Assembly: GCA_025765615.1 (NCBI GenBank)
Contig: JAIVFJ010000176.1
Coordinates: forward strand, 62,001-126,000
Reading direction: 5' to 3'
DNA: 64,000 nucleotides
Origin: Zopfochytrium polystomum
Taxonomy: Eukaryota > Chytridiomycota > Chytridiomycetes > Chytridiales > Chytridiaceae
The translations under genes and the position numbers were made by a program. The notes under the pieces were generated by a model that did not search any database, was not told the origin of the DNA, and saw nothing but the letters and a program-made list of their open reading frames with translations. Below, one piece after another: positions 57,079 through 64,000 of this stretch. Every line of letters begins with the position of its first letter. Within the stretch, counting starts at the first letter, position 1.

Positions 57079-58002
57079 ATGTCTGACCCAAACAACACCT
57101 TCCCTGATGCAACTGCCTTCCAAGCCTTGATGGACCAATTACAAGCCCTTTCAAGACAGACACACCAACTTCAAGAACAAGTCCTTCACCAGCAGCACCA
57201 GCTTCAACAACAACTTCACCAACAAGAACATCAAGCTCTTCCCCTGCCTCAAGCCAACCAAGCAAGAGAGCCCAAGGTTCCCAGCCCTGACAAGTTCACT
57301 GGGCTGGCCAAAGACCTTAGGAACTTCATGGCCACTGTGGAGAATGTCATCCTTCTCCAACCTTCAAGATTTCCCAGTGAGCAAGTCAAGGTTCTTTTCA
57401 CAAGCACCCTCCTGTCTGGTCAAGCTCAATCATGGTACTGGTCTCTCCCAAGCACACCCACCACCCTTCAAGAGCTCTGGGAAGGGCTGGAAGCTACCTT
57501 TGGTGACCCCTACGCATCTTGGACAGCAAGATCCAAGCTCAAGCATATCAAGCAAGGAAAGCAATCTTGTGTGGCCTACACCAACCAATTCAAGCAACTA
57601 GCCAGAGACTCTGGATACAATGATGCAGCTCTGATGGAGCTGTACCATGATGGTCTCCATGAGTCTATCCAAGACATGCTCTCCCAGTCTCTGCACATCC
57701 CTGAGACCTTGGAAGAGTACATTCTCCTTGCCATCAAGATTGACAACAGACTCTACTCCAAGAGGCTGAAGCAAAGACAAGTAGGAACTACATCAAGACC
57801 TACCCCAGTTCCTCAAGCTCTTACAGTTCCTGAACCCATGCAAGTGGATGCAGTTGAGACACTTCCTAAGGGTCCTCTGAGCCAAGAGGAGAAAACAAGG
57901 AGGGCCCAGCAGGGACTGTGTTTTTACTGTGGCTCCAAGGAGCATGCTGTCAAGGACTGCCCAAGGAAGAAGCACCCAAACTCCCAGGTCCAGGCTCACT
58001 GA
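57079..58002 (+). CDS. Chromovirus gag
   Basis: A 307-residue protein from ATG at 57079, 41 bases after the LTR. A Gln/His-rich coiled segment (residues about 15-55) precedes a retrotransposon gag capsid domain (KFTGLAKDLRNFMATVENVI ... AQSWYWSLPSTPTTLQELWE ... SCVAYTNQFKQLARDSGYND). The C-terminus has one CCHC zinc knuckle, CFYCGSKEHAVKDC, followed by basic residues. Translation either ends at the TGA at 58000-58002 or slips at 57975-57981 into pol. Confidence 0.95.
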   Translation: MSDPNNTFPDATAFQALMDQLQALSRQTHQLQEQVLHQQHQLQQQLHQQEHQALPLPQANQAREPKVPSPDKFTGLAKDLRNFMATVENVILLQPSRFPSEQVKVLFTSTLLSGQAQSWYWSLPSTPTTLQELWEGLEATFGDPYASWTARSKLKHIKQGKQSCVAYTNQFKQLARDSGYNDAALMELYHDGLHESIQDMLSQSLHIPETLEEYILLAIKIDNRLYSKRLKQRQVGTTSRPTPVPQALTVPEPMQVDAVETLPKGPLSQEEKTRRAQQGLCFYCGSKEHAVKDCPRKKHPNSQVQAH

Positions 58003-61000
58003 GGGGCAATTCCCTGGACCCTCCTCCAAGCTGCCCCTGTTTCATCACCACCACCAGCACCACAAACACCTCAGATTCCAAGCCCCACCAACTCACCATG
58101 GATGTCAAGATTCAACTCTCACCCAAGTCAACCATCACAACCAAGGCCCTTATAGACTCTGGATCATCCTGCAACATCATTGATGCCACCCTTGCCAAGT
58201 CTTGTGCCATTCCTACGATCAAGAAATCCACACCCCTCAAGGTCCACTTTGCCAATCATGCTCTGTTCAAGGAAATCAGCCATGAAACCAAGCTAAACCT
58301 CCACATCCAAGACTTTCCACCATCCATGGTCAATCTGGAAGTATTGGATCTTGGCTCACCCACATTCTCTGTCATCCTGGGATTACCATGGCTGCAAGCC
58401 CAGAACCCTGCCATTGATTGGGTCACTGGTCAAGTCCAACCTCCACCAATTGGAACAGTCACCCAAAACTCAAGTCAAGCCCCCAAGTCTCATGCTCTCA
58501 AGCCCTTGATTCAAGATTCACAGCCAGCCAAGACTCAAGTTCCACAGTTCACAGCTCACAGTCAAGATTCAAGTAGAGCTCATAGAGCTCACAGTCATGG
58601 CCATGACTCTTGTTCACAGAACCCACAGTCAAAGATTCAAGTACCACAGTTCACAGTCCACATTCAAGATTCAAGTTCCACAGCTCACAGTCTTTGCCAA
58701 GAACAGAACTCTCAGTCAAAGATTCAAGAATCACAGTTCCCAGTCAAGAATTCAAGCCCCACTGCTGAGGAGCACGACAACCTGGACCCATCAGACCTTT
58801 TGCTGGCATCCAAGCTACCAAAAGAATATCTCCCTTATGCTGATGTGTTTTCCAAGACCAAGGCAGACCTGCTACCAGCTCAGAGGCCTTATGACTGTGA
58901 AATCCCACTCAAGGATGAAACTTGCAGCCCACCTTTCAAGCCACTGTACCACCTCTCTCCACCAGAAGCCAAGGCCCTCCAAGAATACATTGAAGAAATG
59001 CTGAACAAGGGATTCATCCAACCTTCCAAGTCACCAGCTGGAGCTCCCATCTTTTTTGTCAAGAAGAAGGATGGGGGACTGAGACCCTGTGTGGACTACA
59101 GAGATCTCAATGAGATGACAGTCAAGAACCGCTATCCACTGCCTCTCATCTCTGAATTACTGGACAAACTGAGCCATGCAAGGATATTTTCCAAGATTGA
59201 CCTCAGAGGTGCCTACAATTTGGTCAGAATTAAGCCCCAGGATCAATGGAAGACTGCCTTCAGATGCAAATACGGTCACTTTGAGTACTTGGTTATGCCC
59301 TTTGGACTTACCAATGCTCCAGCTATTTTCCAAGGCATGATGAATGACATCTTCAGGGATATTCTGGACCTTTTTGTCATTGTCTACCTGGATGATATCC
59401 TGGTATTTTCATCTGACACTGCAAGCCATATGGGACATGTCAAGACTGTCTTGGAGAGACTCAGACAGCATCACCTCTATGCAAAGCTGGAGAAGTGTGA
59501 ATTCCACAAGACCTCCATTGAGTTTTTGGGGTTCATTGTGTCTGACAAAGGGATCTCCATGGCACCAGACAAGATCCAAACTATTCTTGAATGGAAGGCT
59601 CCAAATTCCATCAAGGATGTTCAAAGCTTCCTTGGATTTTGCAACTTCTACAGAACCTTCATTGCCAACTATTCTGCCATAGCCAAGCCTCTCACTGATC
59701 TCACCAAGAAGACCACCAAGTTTGAATGGACCCCAGCAGCAGAGCAAGCCTGGCTAGCTCTTAAGACAGCAACCACAAGTGCACCACTCCTTAAGCATGT
59801 GGATCCCTTGCTTCCCTTCACCTTGGAAACTGATGCCTCAGACTATGCCCTTGGCGCTGTTCTGTCCCAGCCAAGCTCTCAGGAACCCTCTGCTCCTCTG
59901 CATCCAGTGGCATATTACTCCAGGAAGCTGAACAGTGCTGAGTGTAACTACACAGTCCATGACAAGGAGTTGCTTGCAATTGTGGAAGCATTCAAATTCT
60001 GGAGACACTACTTGGCTGGTTCTAAAGGCATCTCTGTCTATTCTGATCACAAGAACCTCACCTTCTTCAGGGCAAGGAGGTTGCTCAAGCAGAGGCATGC
60101 CAGGTGGGCTGAACTGCTCTCTGAGTATGACTTTAAGCTGTGCTATTCTCCTGGCCACCTTAACACTGTGGCTGATGCCCTGTCAAGAAGAACAGACCTT
60201 GCACCTGAAGGGGGAGATGGTTTCACCCCACCATCCAAGACACACCTTTCATTGCTTCCTGACAGTGTGTGGGCCCATGCTATTTCCAAGGACCCCAAGC
60301 CTCACAAGATTCAAATCAGCCAAGAAGAGGAAAAACTTGAGATACTCAAGACAAGGCATGATGCAGCAACAGCTGGACACCCAGGAGAGCACAAGACATA
60401 TGAGCTTGTTTCCAGAGACTTCTACTGGCCAGGCATGAGGAAGTACATCAAGAGCTATGTCAGCAGCTGTGAAACCTGTCAAAGAAACAAATCCAGCAGA
60501 CACAAGCCCTATGGACTTCTGGAGCCCCTCCCAATTGCCATCAGCCCTTGGTCATCAATATCCATGGACTTCATTGTGAAACTGCCCCCATCCCATGGAT
60601 TTGACTCTATCCTTGTTGTCATCTGCAGAAGGACAAAGTTGGCCCATTTCATCCCCTGCACTGAGAATATAGATGCACAAGGAACAGCAGACCTGTTTTT
60701 GCAGCACATATTCAGGCTCCATGGGCTGCCTCAGTCAATCGTCAGTGACAGAGGACCACAGTTCAGATCTCAATTTTGGAAAGCACTCACAGCAGCCCTT
60801 GGAATCAAGTCTCAACTGTCAACTGCTTATCACCCTCAGACTGATGGACAAACAGAAAGAACAAACCAGACTCTGGAGCAGTATTTGAGGTGCTATGTCA
60901 GCTATCAACAGGATGATTGGCCCACCCTCCTTCCACTGGCAGAATTTGCTCTCAACAATTCTCTCCACTCAAGCACCCAGCTATCTCCTTTCTTTGCAAC

Positions 61001-61637
61001 CTATGGCTTCAATCCAAGAGGAGATCTTCTGGGACAAGAGACCCTATCCAATGTCCAAGCTCCTGCTGCGGCTTCACACTTACATAAGCTCAAGATCATC
61101 AACTCCTTCCTGGACTCCACCCTGAAGCAAGCCCAAGAAGATGCCTCAAGATTTGCCAACACTCACAGAATGGACCATGACCTTGCTGTGGGTCAGCAAG
61201 TTTGGCTTCTGAGGAAGAACTTGCAGACCAAAAGACCAAGTCCCAAGCTAGACAACCTCAAGTTGGGACCTTTCAAGATCTTGGAGCAAATCAATCCAGT
61301 CACCTTCAAGCTGGATCTCCCTGCATCCATGAAGATCCACCCAGTTTTCCATGTCAGCCTTTTAGAGAAGTTTGTGGCCAATTCCATTCCAGGCAGAGTT
61401 GTTCCTCCTCCTCCTCCAGTTGAGGTAGAAGGTGAAGAGGAATTTGAGGTTGAACAAATCTTGGATGCCAAGTGGTTTGGAAGAACACTCAAGTTCCTTG
61501 TTAAGTGGAAAGATTACTCAGATGCTGACAACACCTGGGAGCCTGAGTCAAACCTCACTCACTGCCAAGACCTTCTGCTCGAGTTTAAGACCAGGTACCC
61601 CACCAAGTTGCAGAAGAGGCCTAAAAGGGGGAGATGA
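57918..61637 (+). CDS. Chromovirus pol: protease, RT, RNase H, integrase, chromodomain
   Basis: The frame is open from 57918 to the TGA at 61635-61637; it overlaps gag by 85 bases in the -1 frame and is most likely entered at 57982. In frame-residue numbering: protease DSGSSCN near 80; RT with VDYRDLNEMT and YLDD (about 490); RNase H starting ETDASDYALG (about 637); integrase zinc motif H..H..CETC (about 813-855); catalytic Asp in SMDFIVKLPP (about 883), Asp in VSDRGPQFRS (about 943) and Glu in GQTERTNQTL (about 978); chromodomain EVEQILDAKWFGRTLKFLVK ... WEPESNL (about 1174-1224). The chromodomain likely steers insertion to particular chromatin. All motifs are intact. Confidence 0.96.
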   Translation: MFLLWLQGACCQGLPKEEAPKLPGPGSLRGNSLDPPPSCPCFITTTSTTNTSDSKPHQLTMDVKIQLSPKSTITTKALIDSGSSCNIIDATLAKSCAIPTIKKSTPLKVHFANHALFKEISHETKLNLHIQDFPPSMVNLEVLDLGSPTFSVILGLPWLQAQNPAIDWVTGQVQPPPIGTVTQNSSQAPKSHALKPLIQDSQPAKTQVPQFTAHSQDSSRAHRAHSHGHDSCSQNPQSKIQVPQFTVHIQDSSSTAHSLCQEQNSQSKIQESQFPVKNSSPTAEEHDNLDPSDLLLASKLPKEYLPYADVFSKTKADLLPAQRPYDCEIPLKDETCSPPFKPLYHLSPPEAKALQEYIEEMLNKGFIQPSKSPAGAPIFFVKKKDGGLRPCVDYRDLNEMTVKNRYPLPLISELLDKLSHARIFSKIDLRGAYNLVRIKPQDQWKTAFRCKYGHFEYLVMPFGLTNAPAIFQGMMNDIFRDILDLFVIVYLDDILVFSSDTASHMGHVKTVLERLRQHHLYAKLEKCEFHKTSIEFLGFIVSDKGISMAPDKIQTILEWKAPNSIKDVQSFLGFCNFYRTFIANYSAIAKPLTDLTKKTTKFEWTPAAEQAWLALKTATTSAPLLKHVDPLLPFTLETDASDYALGAVLSQPSSQEPSAPLHPVAYYSRKLNSAECNYTVHDKELLAIVEAFKFWRHYLAGSKGISVYSDHKNLTFFRARRLLKQRHARWAELLSEYDFKLCYSPGHLNTVADALSRRTDLAPEGGDGFTPPSKTHLSLLPDSVWAHAISKDPKPHKIQISQEEEKLEILKTRHDAATAGHPGEHKTYELVSRDFYWPGMRKYIKSYVSSCETCQRNKSSRHKPYGLLEPLPIAISPWSSISMDFIVKLPPSHGFDSILVVICRRTKLAHFIPCTENIDAQGTADLFLQHIFRLHGLPQSIVSDRGPQFRSQFWKALTAALGIKSQLSTAYHPQTDGQTERTNQTLEQYLRCYVSYQQDDWPTLLPLAEFALNNSLHSSTQLSPFFATYGFNPRGDLLGQETLSNVQAPAAASHLHKLKIINSFLDSTLKQAQEDASRFANTHRMDHDLAVGQQVWLLRKNLQTKRPSPKLDNLKLGPFKILEQINPVTFKLDLPASMKIHPVFHVSLLEKFVANSIPGRVVPPPPPVEVEGEEEFEVEQILDAKWFGRTLKFLVKWKDYSDADNTWEPESNLTHCQDLLLEFKTRYPTKLQKRPKRGR
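57975..58038 (+). promoter_or_regulatory. -1 ribosomal frameshift signal with pseudoknot
   Basis: The heptamer C CCA AAC (57975-57981) is in the gag frame. After a 5-base spacer, stem 1 is GGTCCAGG (57987-57994) paired with CCTGGACC (58013-58020), eight perfect pairs. Stem 2 pairs AGGGGCA in the loop (58002-58008) with TGCCCCT (58032-58038), seven perfect pairs, giving an H-type pseudoknot. A -1 slip here leads exactly into the pol frame, 19 bases before the gag stop. Confidence 0.75.
61623..61634 (+). other. Polypurine tract
   Basis: AAAAGGGGGAGA lies three bases before the 3' LTR, inside the last codons of pol, in the position that primes plus-strand DNA synthesis. Confidence 0.8.
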
Positions 61638-61990
61638 TGTTATGAATCACCCTCTGGAAACCTCTGGAACCTTCTAGAACATTCCTTCATGGAACCTTCT
61701 GGAACCTTCTGGAACCTTCTAGAACATTCCTTCATGGAACCTTGTGGAACCTTCTGGAACCTTCTTTGCTTTCCTGACTTGTCTTGTTGTCATTGGTATC
61801 ATTGGTATCATTGTATTACTAATTGCTCTTTCTGGAACTTTCTTGGAGTCTTGACAAGGAAGACTCTCAAAAGGTATAAAAGGGGGATGGGGGACCTGTC
61901 CCATCCCTCAAGTGAATTATTGTTTCCAATACAATCATCACTCCTCTCAGTTCCTTGTCTGCCTTGTCCTGTCCTGCCCTGTTCCTGACA
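61638..61990 (+). repeat. 3' LTR of the chromovirus
   Basis: 353 bp, identical as read to 56686-57038; followed by the duplicated target GGACA at 61991-61995. Confidence 0.95.
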
Positions 61991-62710
61991 GGACAGCTGG
62001 GTGTGGGTGAGAGACATGTGCAGAGGGGGACGGCGACTGGTATGGGTCCTGCTCATGACGGTGTTTCCTCGCCATTGCTTCATAATCCTCAAGATCAAAG
62101 TTTTGCATTTCTCCAGAGCCAGGCTGCGCGACCGAGGGAAGGTTGTGAGCTGTACTTTCGCCAATTGGTTGTCGGGGAGCGCTTGGCGTTGAGGTTGTCG
62201 GTGGCAGCTTTGGGATGATGGAGTTTTCTGTCAGAGCGGCAATGCCGACGTGTTCTTGTGTTGGGGTTGGATTTGAAAAGACACTAGAAGAGGATGTGGA
62301 ACTCGGTGCTGGATGTGGGAACAGGTTTCTTGCGACACTGTCTGTCACTGCTTCTGCTATTGATTGTGCGTGCCACTCTGAGGGAGGGAAGTAATGGGTC
62401 AAAGATGACTATATGCGCTCGTTCGGAGCACCCACCTGCGAGCCTATCGTTGAAAAACTTTGTACTAAACCGCTCAAAGCCAGGAAAGAGACAGTTCACT
62501 TGGTTGTTCTTCAGCCCTTTTCGGGCCTCAATTGTACTGTCGCCAATCGATGGTAAGTGGTTTGCAAGTTGCTTCAGTCTGTCTGCATCGCCCACACCAC
62601 AACTTGCATCAACAGTTCCTTTTGGTGGTTGGCCCATCAGCAGACCCTATAGGCTCCTGACCTCTTATATGGTATGTGTGGCACTGGAGAGCAGGTGCAG
62701 AACGCTTTCA

Positions 62711-63085
62711 ATACCAAAAACAGCATGAATAACAAAAGCACCGTGGATACCAAAATGCCAATCAGATAACCAAAAAAACGGCAAGCCACGAAATCCAACT
62801 GAACCAATAAGGCCAATCAAATGCAAATTTTCGTACTCATGACTGTTTTGGTATCACTTCGTGGTTTCTGTGTTCTTGATCTTTCTTCTTATTTTTGCGT
62901 AGTTTGAGCTCTTTTCCCACCAACGGATTATGTAAAGCAGAGAACTTGACAGACAGTGGTACAAAAAACACGCTTGGACACCAAAACCAATAGGTAATAC
63001 CAAAATTTCCCTTAGCCTTGATTAATCAGCTCAGGCTGTCTCTGACGTTAGCGAGCATTTTTGGTATTCATCTCTGCTTTTGGTA
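62711..63085. promoter_or_regulatory. Cluster of ATACCAAAA / TTTTGGTAT motifs
   Basis: The 9-mer ATACCAAAA or its complement TTTTGGTAT occurs at about 62711, 62747, 62846, 62998, 63058 and 63077, with close variants near 62766 and 62979. It appears in both orientations upstream of the minus-strand gene starting at 62637. The remainder of 62640-63160 shows no coding potential. Confidence 0.45.
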
Positions 63086-63168
63086 TCCATGGGCTCAGCC
63101 ACACCGCTCAGGGACAGCGGTGCGCAGGGGAGGAACAGATGTAAAAAGTTTTCTTCTTGCTTGTGTTA

Positions 63169-63530
63169 TCACATAAATGGCTTTCCCACTTTCTTTTGAG
63201 GTTGTTGTCCATCATGTTCATCATGGTTGACTGGAAACTTCTTGCTCAGCAAATCCTTGACAACTAGACGAAAAGCGATCGTTCGTTTGACAAAGTGTTT
63301 TGTAGTCACTTCAGCCTCAGCGTTGCAACTGTCTAGGAGCTCCTTTCGCTGCGTGGTGTTCACAGCCTCCAGGCAAAGCACCAATTTCGGGCCCTTCACC
63401 ATCTGAAGGTGTTAGGCGAAACTGACTGGTTAGCAGCAAGAGGCACAAGACAGACCTGAACCTATTGTGACTGTCAGTTATTGTTCTCACGATACCCATG
63501 GGAGAGCGAGCCACCGCCAATGCAGACCTG
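63169..63530 (-). CDS. Small hypothetical gene or terminal exons
   Basis: Exon 63402-63169 on the minus strand encodes 77 residues (LVLCLEAVNTTQRKELLDSC ... HFVKRTIAFRLVVKDLLSKK) ending in TGA. It is preceded by CTTCAG, so it may be spliced to an upstream exon near 63500 (MGIVRTITDSHN, followed by a GTTCAG donor). No family is recognised. The upstream piece lies in a dispersed repeat shared with 54836-54962, so only the 63169-63402 part is reasonably coding. Confidence 0.4.
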
Positions 63531-63599
63531 GGCGCTGGCTTGCACTGATGTGTAAACAGTCTTATTAGATCTCCTCTTCATCTTCAGGGGCTCATCTAT

Positions 63600-63810
63600 A
63601 GTCTAGTGGCAAAAGGGATAAGACAAGTCTTTAAGATGGGAAGCTCCTGGTTATTAGCAGAGCCAGTACCCTGGATTCAGCTCAAACTCAATAAAGATGG
63701 ATGATGTGGTTCAATTCTGTCTTTATTGAAGGACAGCTAGACCAAGTAGAGTTGCTCAATGAAGAGTACCCCACAGGCCCCAGGTTCAAGCCCTGACTAT
63801 CCGACATGGT
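63600..63810 (+). repeat. tRNA-like (SINE-type) sequences, possibly two heads in tandem
   Basis: TAGTCTAGTGG at about 63601 resembles a pol III A box, with GGTTCAATTCT at about 63709. A second possible pair is GTTGCTCAATGAAG (about 63751) and GGTTCAAGCCC (about 63783), about 32 bases apart. Neither folds into a convincing tRNA by eye, so these are better read as tRNA-derived repeats. Confidence 0.35.
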
Positions 63811-64000
63811 AACCAACAGGCAGCAGTTCAACAAGGGGATGCCCTAAGGCAGTGTGGCATCTGCCAGTATCACAGAGACAGAGCTCAATGTGAGAACCAA
63901 CCAGGTAGGGGAAGGAAGAGAAAGGAAAGGGAAGGAAACCTCACCCCAGCTTGGCATACAACACACTGGCCTGGGGAAATCATACCTCTACTAGCTTGGT
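63811..64000. other. Window end, nothing assigned
   Basis: Purine-rich stretch (about 63908-63945) and no open frame of note before the window ends; may be the body of the tRNA-derived repeat. Confidence 0.4.

Larger units (their letters stand above)
56686..61990 (+). mobile_element. Complete Ty3/gypsy chromovirus
   Basis: Two 353-bp LTRs (56686-57038 and 61638-61990) are identical as read, begin TGTTATG and end CTGACA, and are flanked by the 5-bp duplication GGACA. The inside has a primer-binding site, gag, an overlapping pol in the -1 frame and a polypurine tract abutting the 3' LTR. Pol carries protease, RT, RNase H, integrase and a C-terminal chromodomain, which defines chromoviruses. 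Intact frames and identical LTRs point to a very recent insertion and probable competence. A solo LTR at 24136 and a fragment at 54748 belong to the same family. Confidence 0.96.
56511..62637 (-). pseudogene. Host gene split by the chromovirus insertion
   Basis: Exon 1, 62637-62436, begins MGQPPKGTVDAS and ends at a GTGGGT donor; exon 2 begins at 62377 (EWHAQSIAEAVTDSVARNLF) and is open to the element at 61990. On the other side the same minus-strand frame continues from 56680 to a TGA at 56511-56513. Deleting the element and one copy of the GGACA duplication joins the two halves in frame; the total is 253 codons (252 residues) including a hydrophilic middle (FDLEDYEAMARKHRHEQDPY) and a Gly/Ala-rich end. 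I do not recognise the protein. The present allele would be truncated or fused to LTR sequence. Its 3' end overlaps the coilin-like gene on the opposite strand. Confidence 0.65.

Noticed and set aside
61955..62218. Plus-strand frame after the 3' LTR continuing the coilin-like gene
   Set aside because: It is open only as antisense of the split host exon; the minus strand has start, intron and in-phase rejoining, and the coilin-like frame already stops at 56667.

Overview
The window is a gene-dense but repeat-laden piece of a eukaryotic nuclear genome. Many short GT-AG introns (mostly 50-150 nt, one GC-AG), GC-rich codons in the host genes, a nuclear tRNA-Leu, fungal-type LTR retrotransposons, an NLR-like NACHT-WD40 gene and a class C GPCR carrying bacterial-type binding modules all point to an early-diverging (probably chytrid-like) fungus. 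The taxonomic placement is inference; no marker gene fixes it.

Layout. 1-3160: the 3' part of an 11-exon gene (+) with three microexons and a lysine/alanine-rich, histone H1-like tail. 3161-5214: CT microsatellite and no convincing gene. 5215-7052: secreted tandem SnoaL-like protein (+). 9321-14090: eight-exon class C-type GPCR with a large extracellular region of two periplasmic-binding-protein modules (+). 14100-15860: degraded coding relic and a long CT tract. 15880-22918: large multi-exon P-loop GTPase gene (-). 23338-24134: a hypothetical gene that runs into an LTR. 24136-27340: solo LTR, LINE fragment and unassigned DNA. 27341-33651: complete Ty1/copia element (-) with target-site duplication. 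33660-36240: low-complexity DNA built from degenerate ~0.43 kb units. 36600-37400: frameshifted methyltransferase. 38047-43180: a PB1-TIR-NACHT-WD40 gene (+). 43363-45955: complete PIF/Harbinger DNA transposon. 46547-54542: decayed ankyrin-type gene, an unknown acidic protein, and a cluster of F-box and F-box/WD40 genes with duplicated and truncated relatives. 55546-55626: tRNA-Leu(CAG) (-). 56120-56667: coilin-like N-terminal domain gene (+). 56686-61990: complete, apparently young Ty3/gypsy chromovirus inserted into a minus-strand gene. 62640-64000: promoter-like region with a repeated motif, a small gene and tRNA-like repeats.

Most notable points. (1) The 38-43 kb gene joins PB1, TIR and NACHT domains to eleven almost identical WD40 repeats; this is an NLR-type architecture like fungal self/non-self receptors, but with a TIR effector-like domain. 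(2) The chromovirus has identical 353-bp LTRs containing a perfect array of heat-shock elements upstream of a TATA box, an 11-nt primer-binding site complementary to the predicted 5' end of its own transcript (Tf1-like self-priming), and a CCCAAAC slippery site followed by a well-formed H-type pseudoknot at the gag-pol junction. (3) Removing the chromovirus and one copy of its 5-bp duplication restores an uninterrupted host reading frame on the minus strand. (4) The copia pol frame is continuous only if a 134-nt spliceosomal intron is removed.

Genes in the window do not form an obvious pathway; the strongest functional themes are signalling/immunity (GPCR, GTPase, NLR, F-box proteins) and several generations of mobile elements. 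Several host genes (methyltransferase, ankyrin gene, GTPase 3' end, duplicated F-box exon) show single-base frame breaks that may be real decay or assembly indels.
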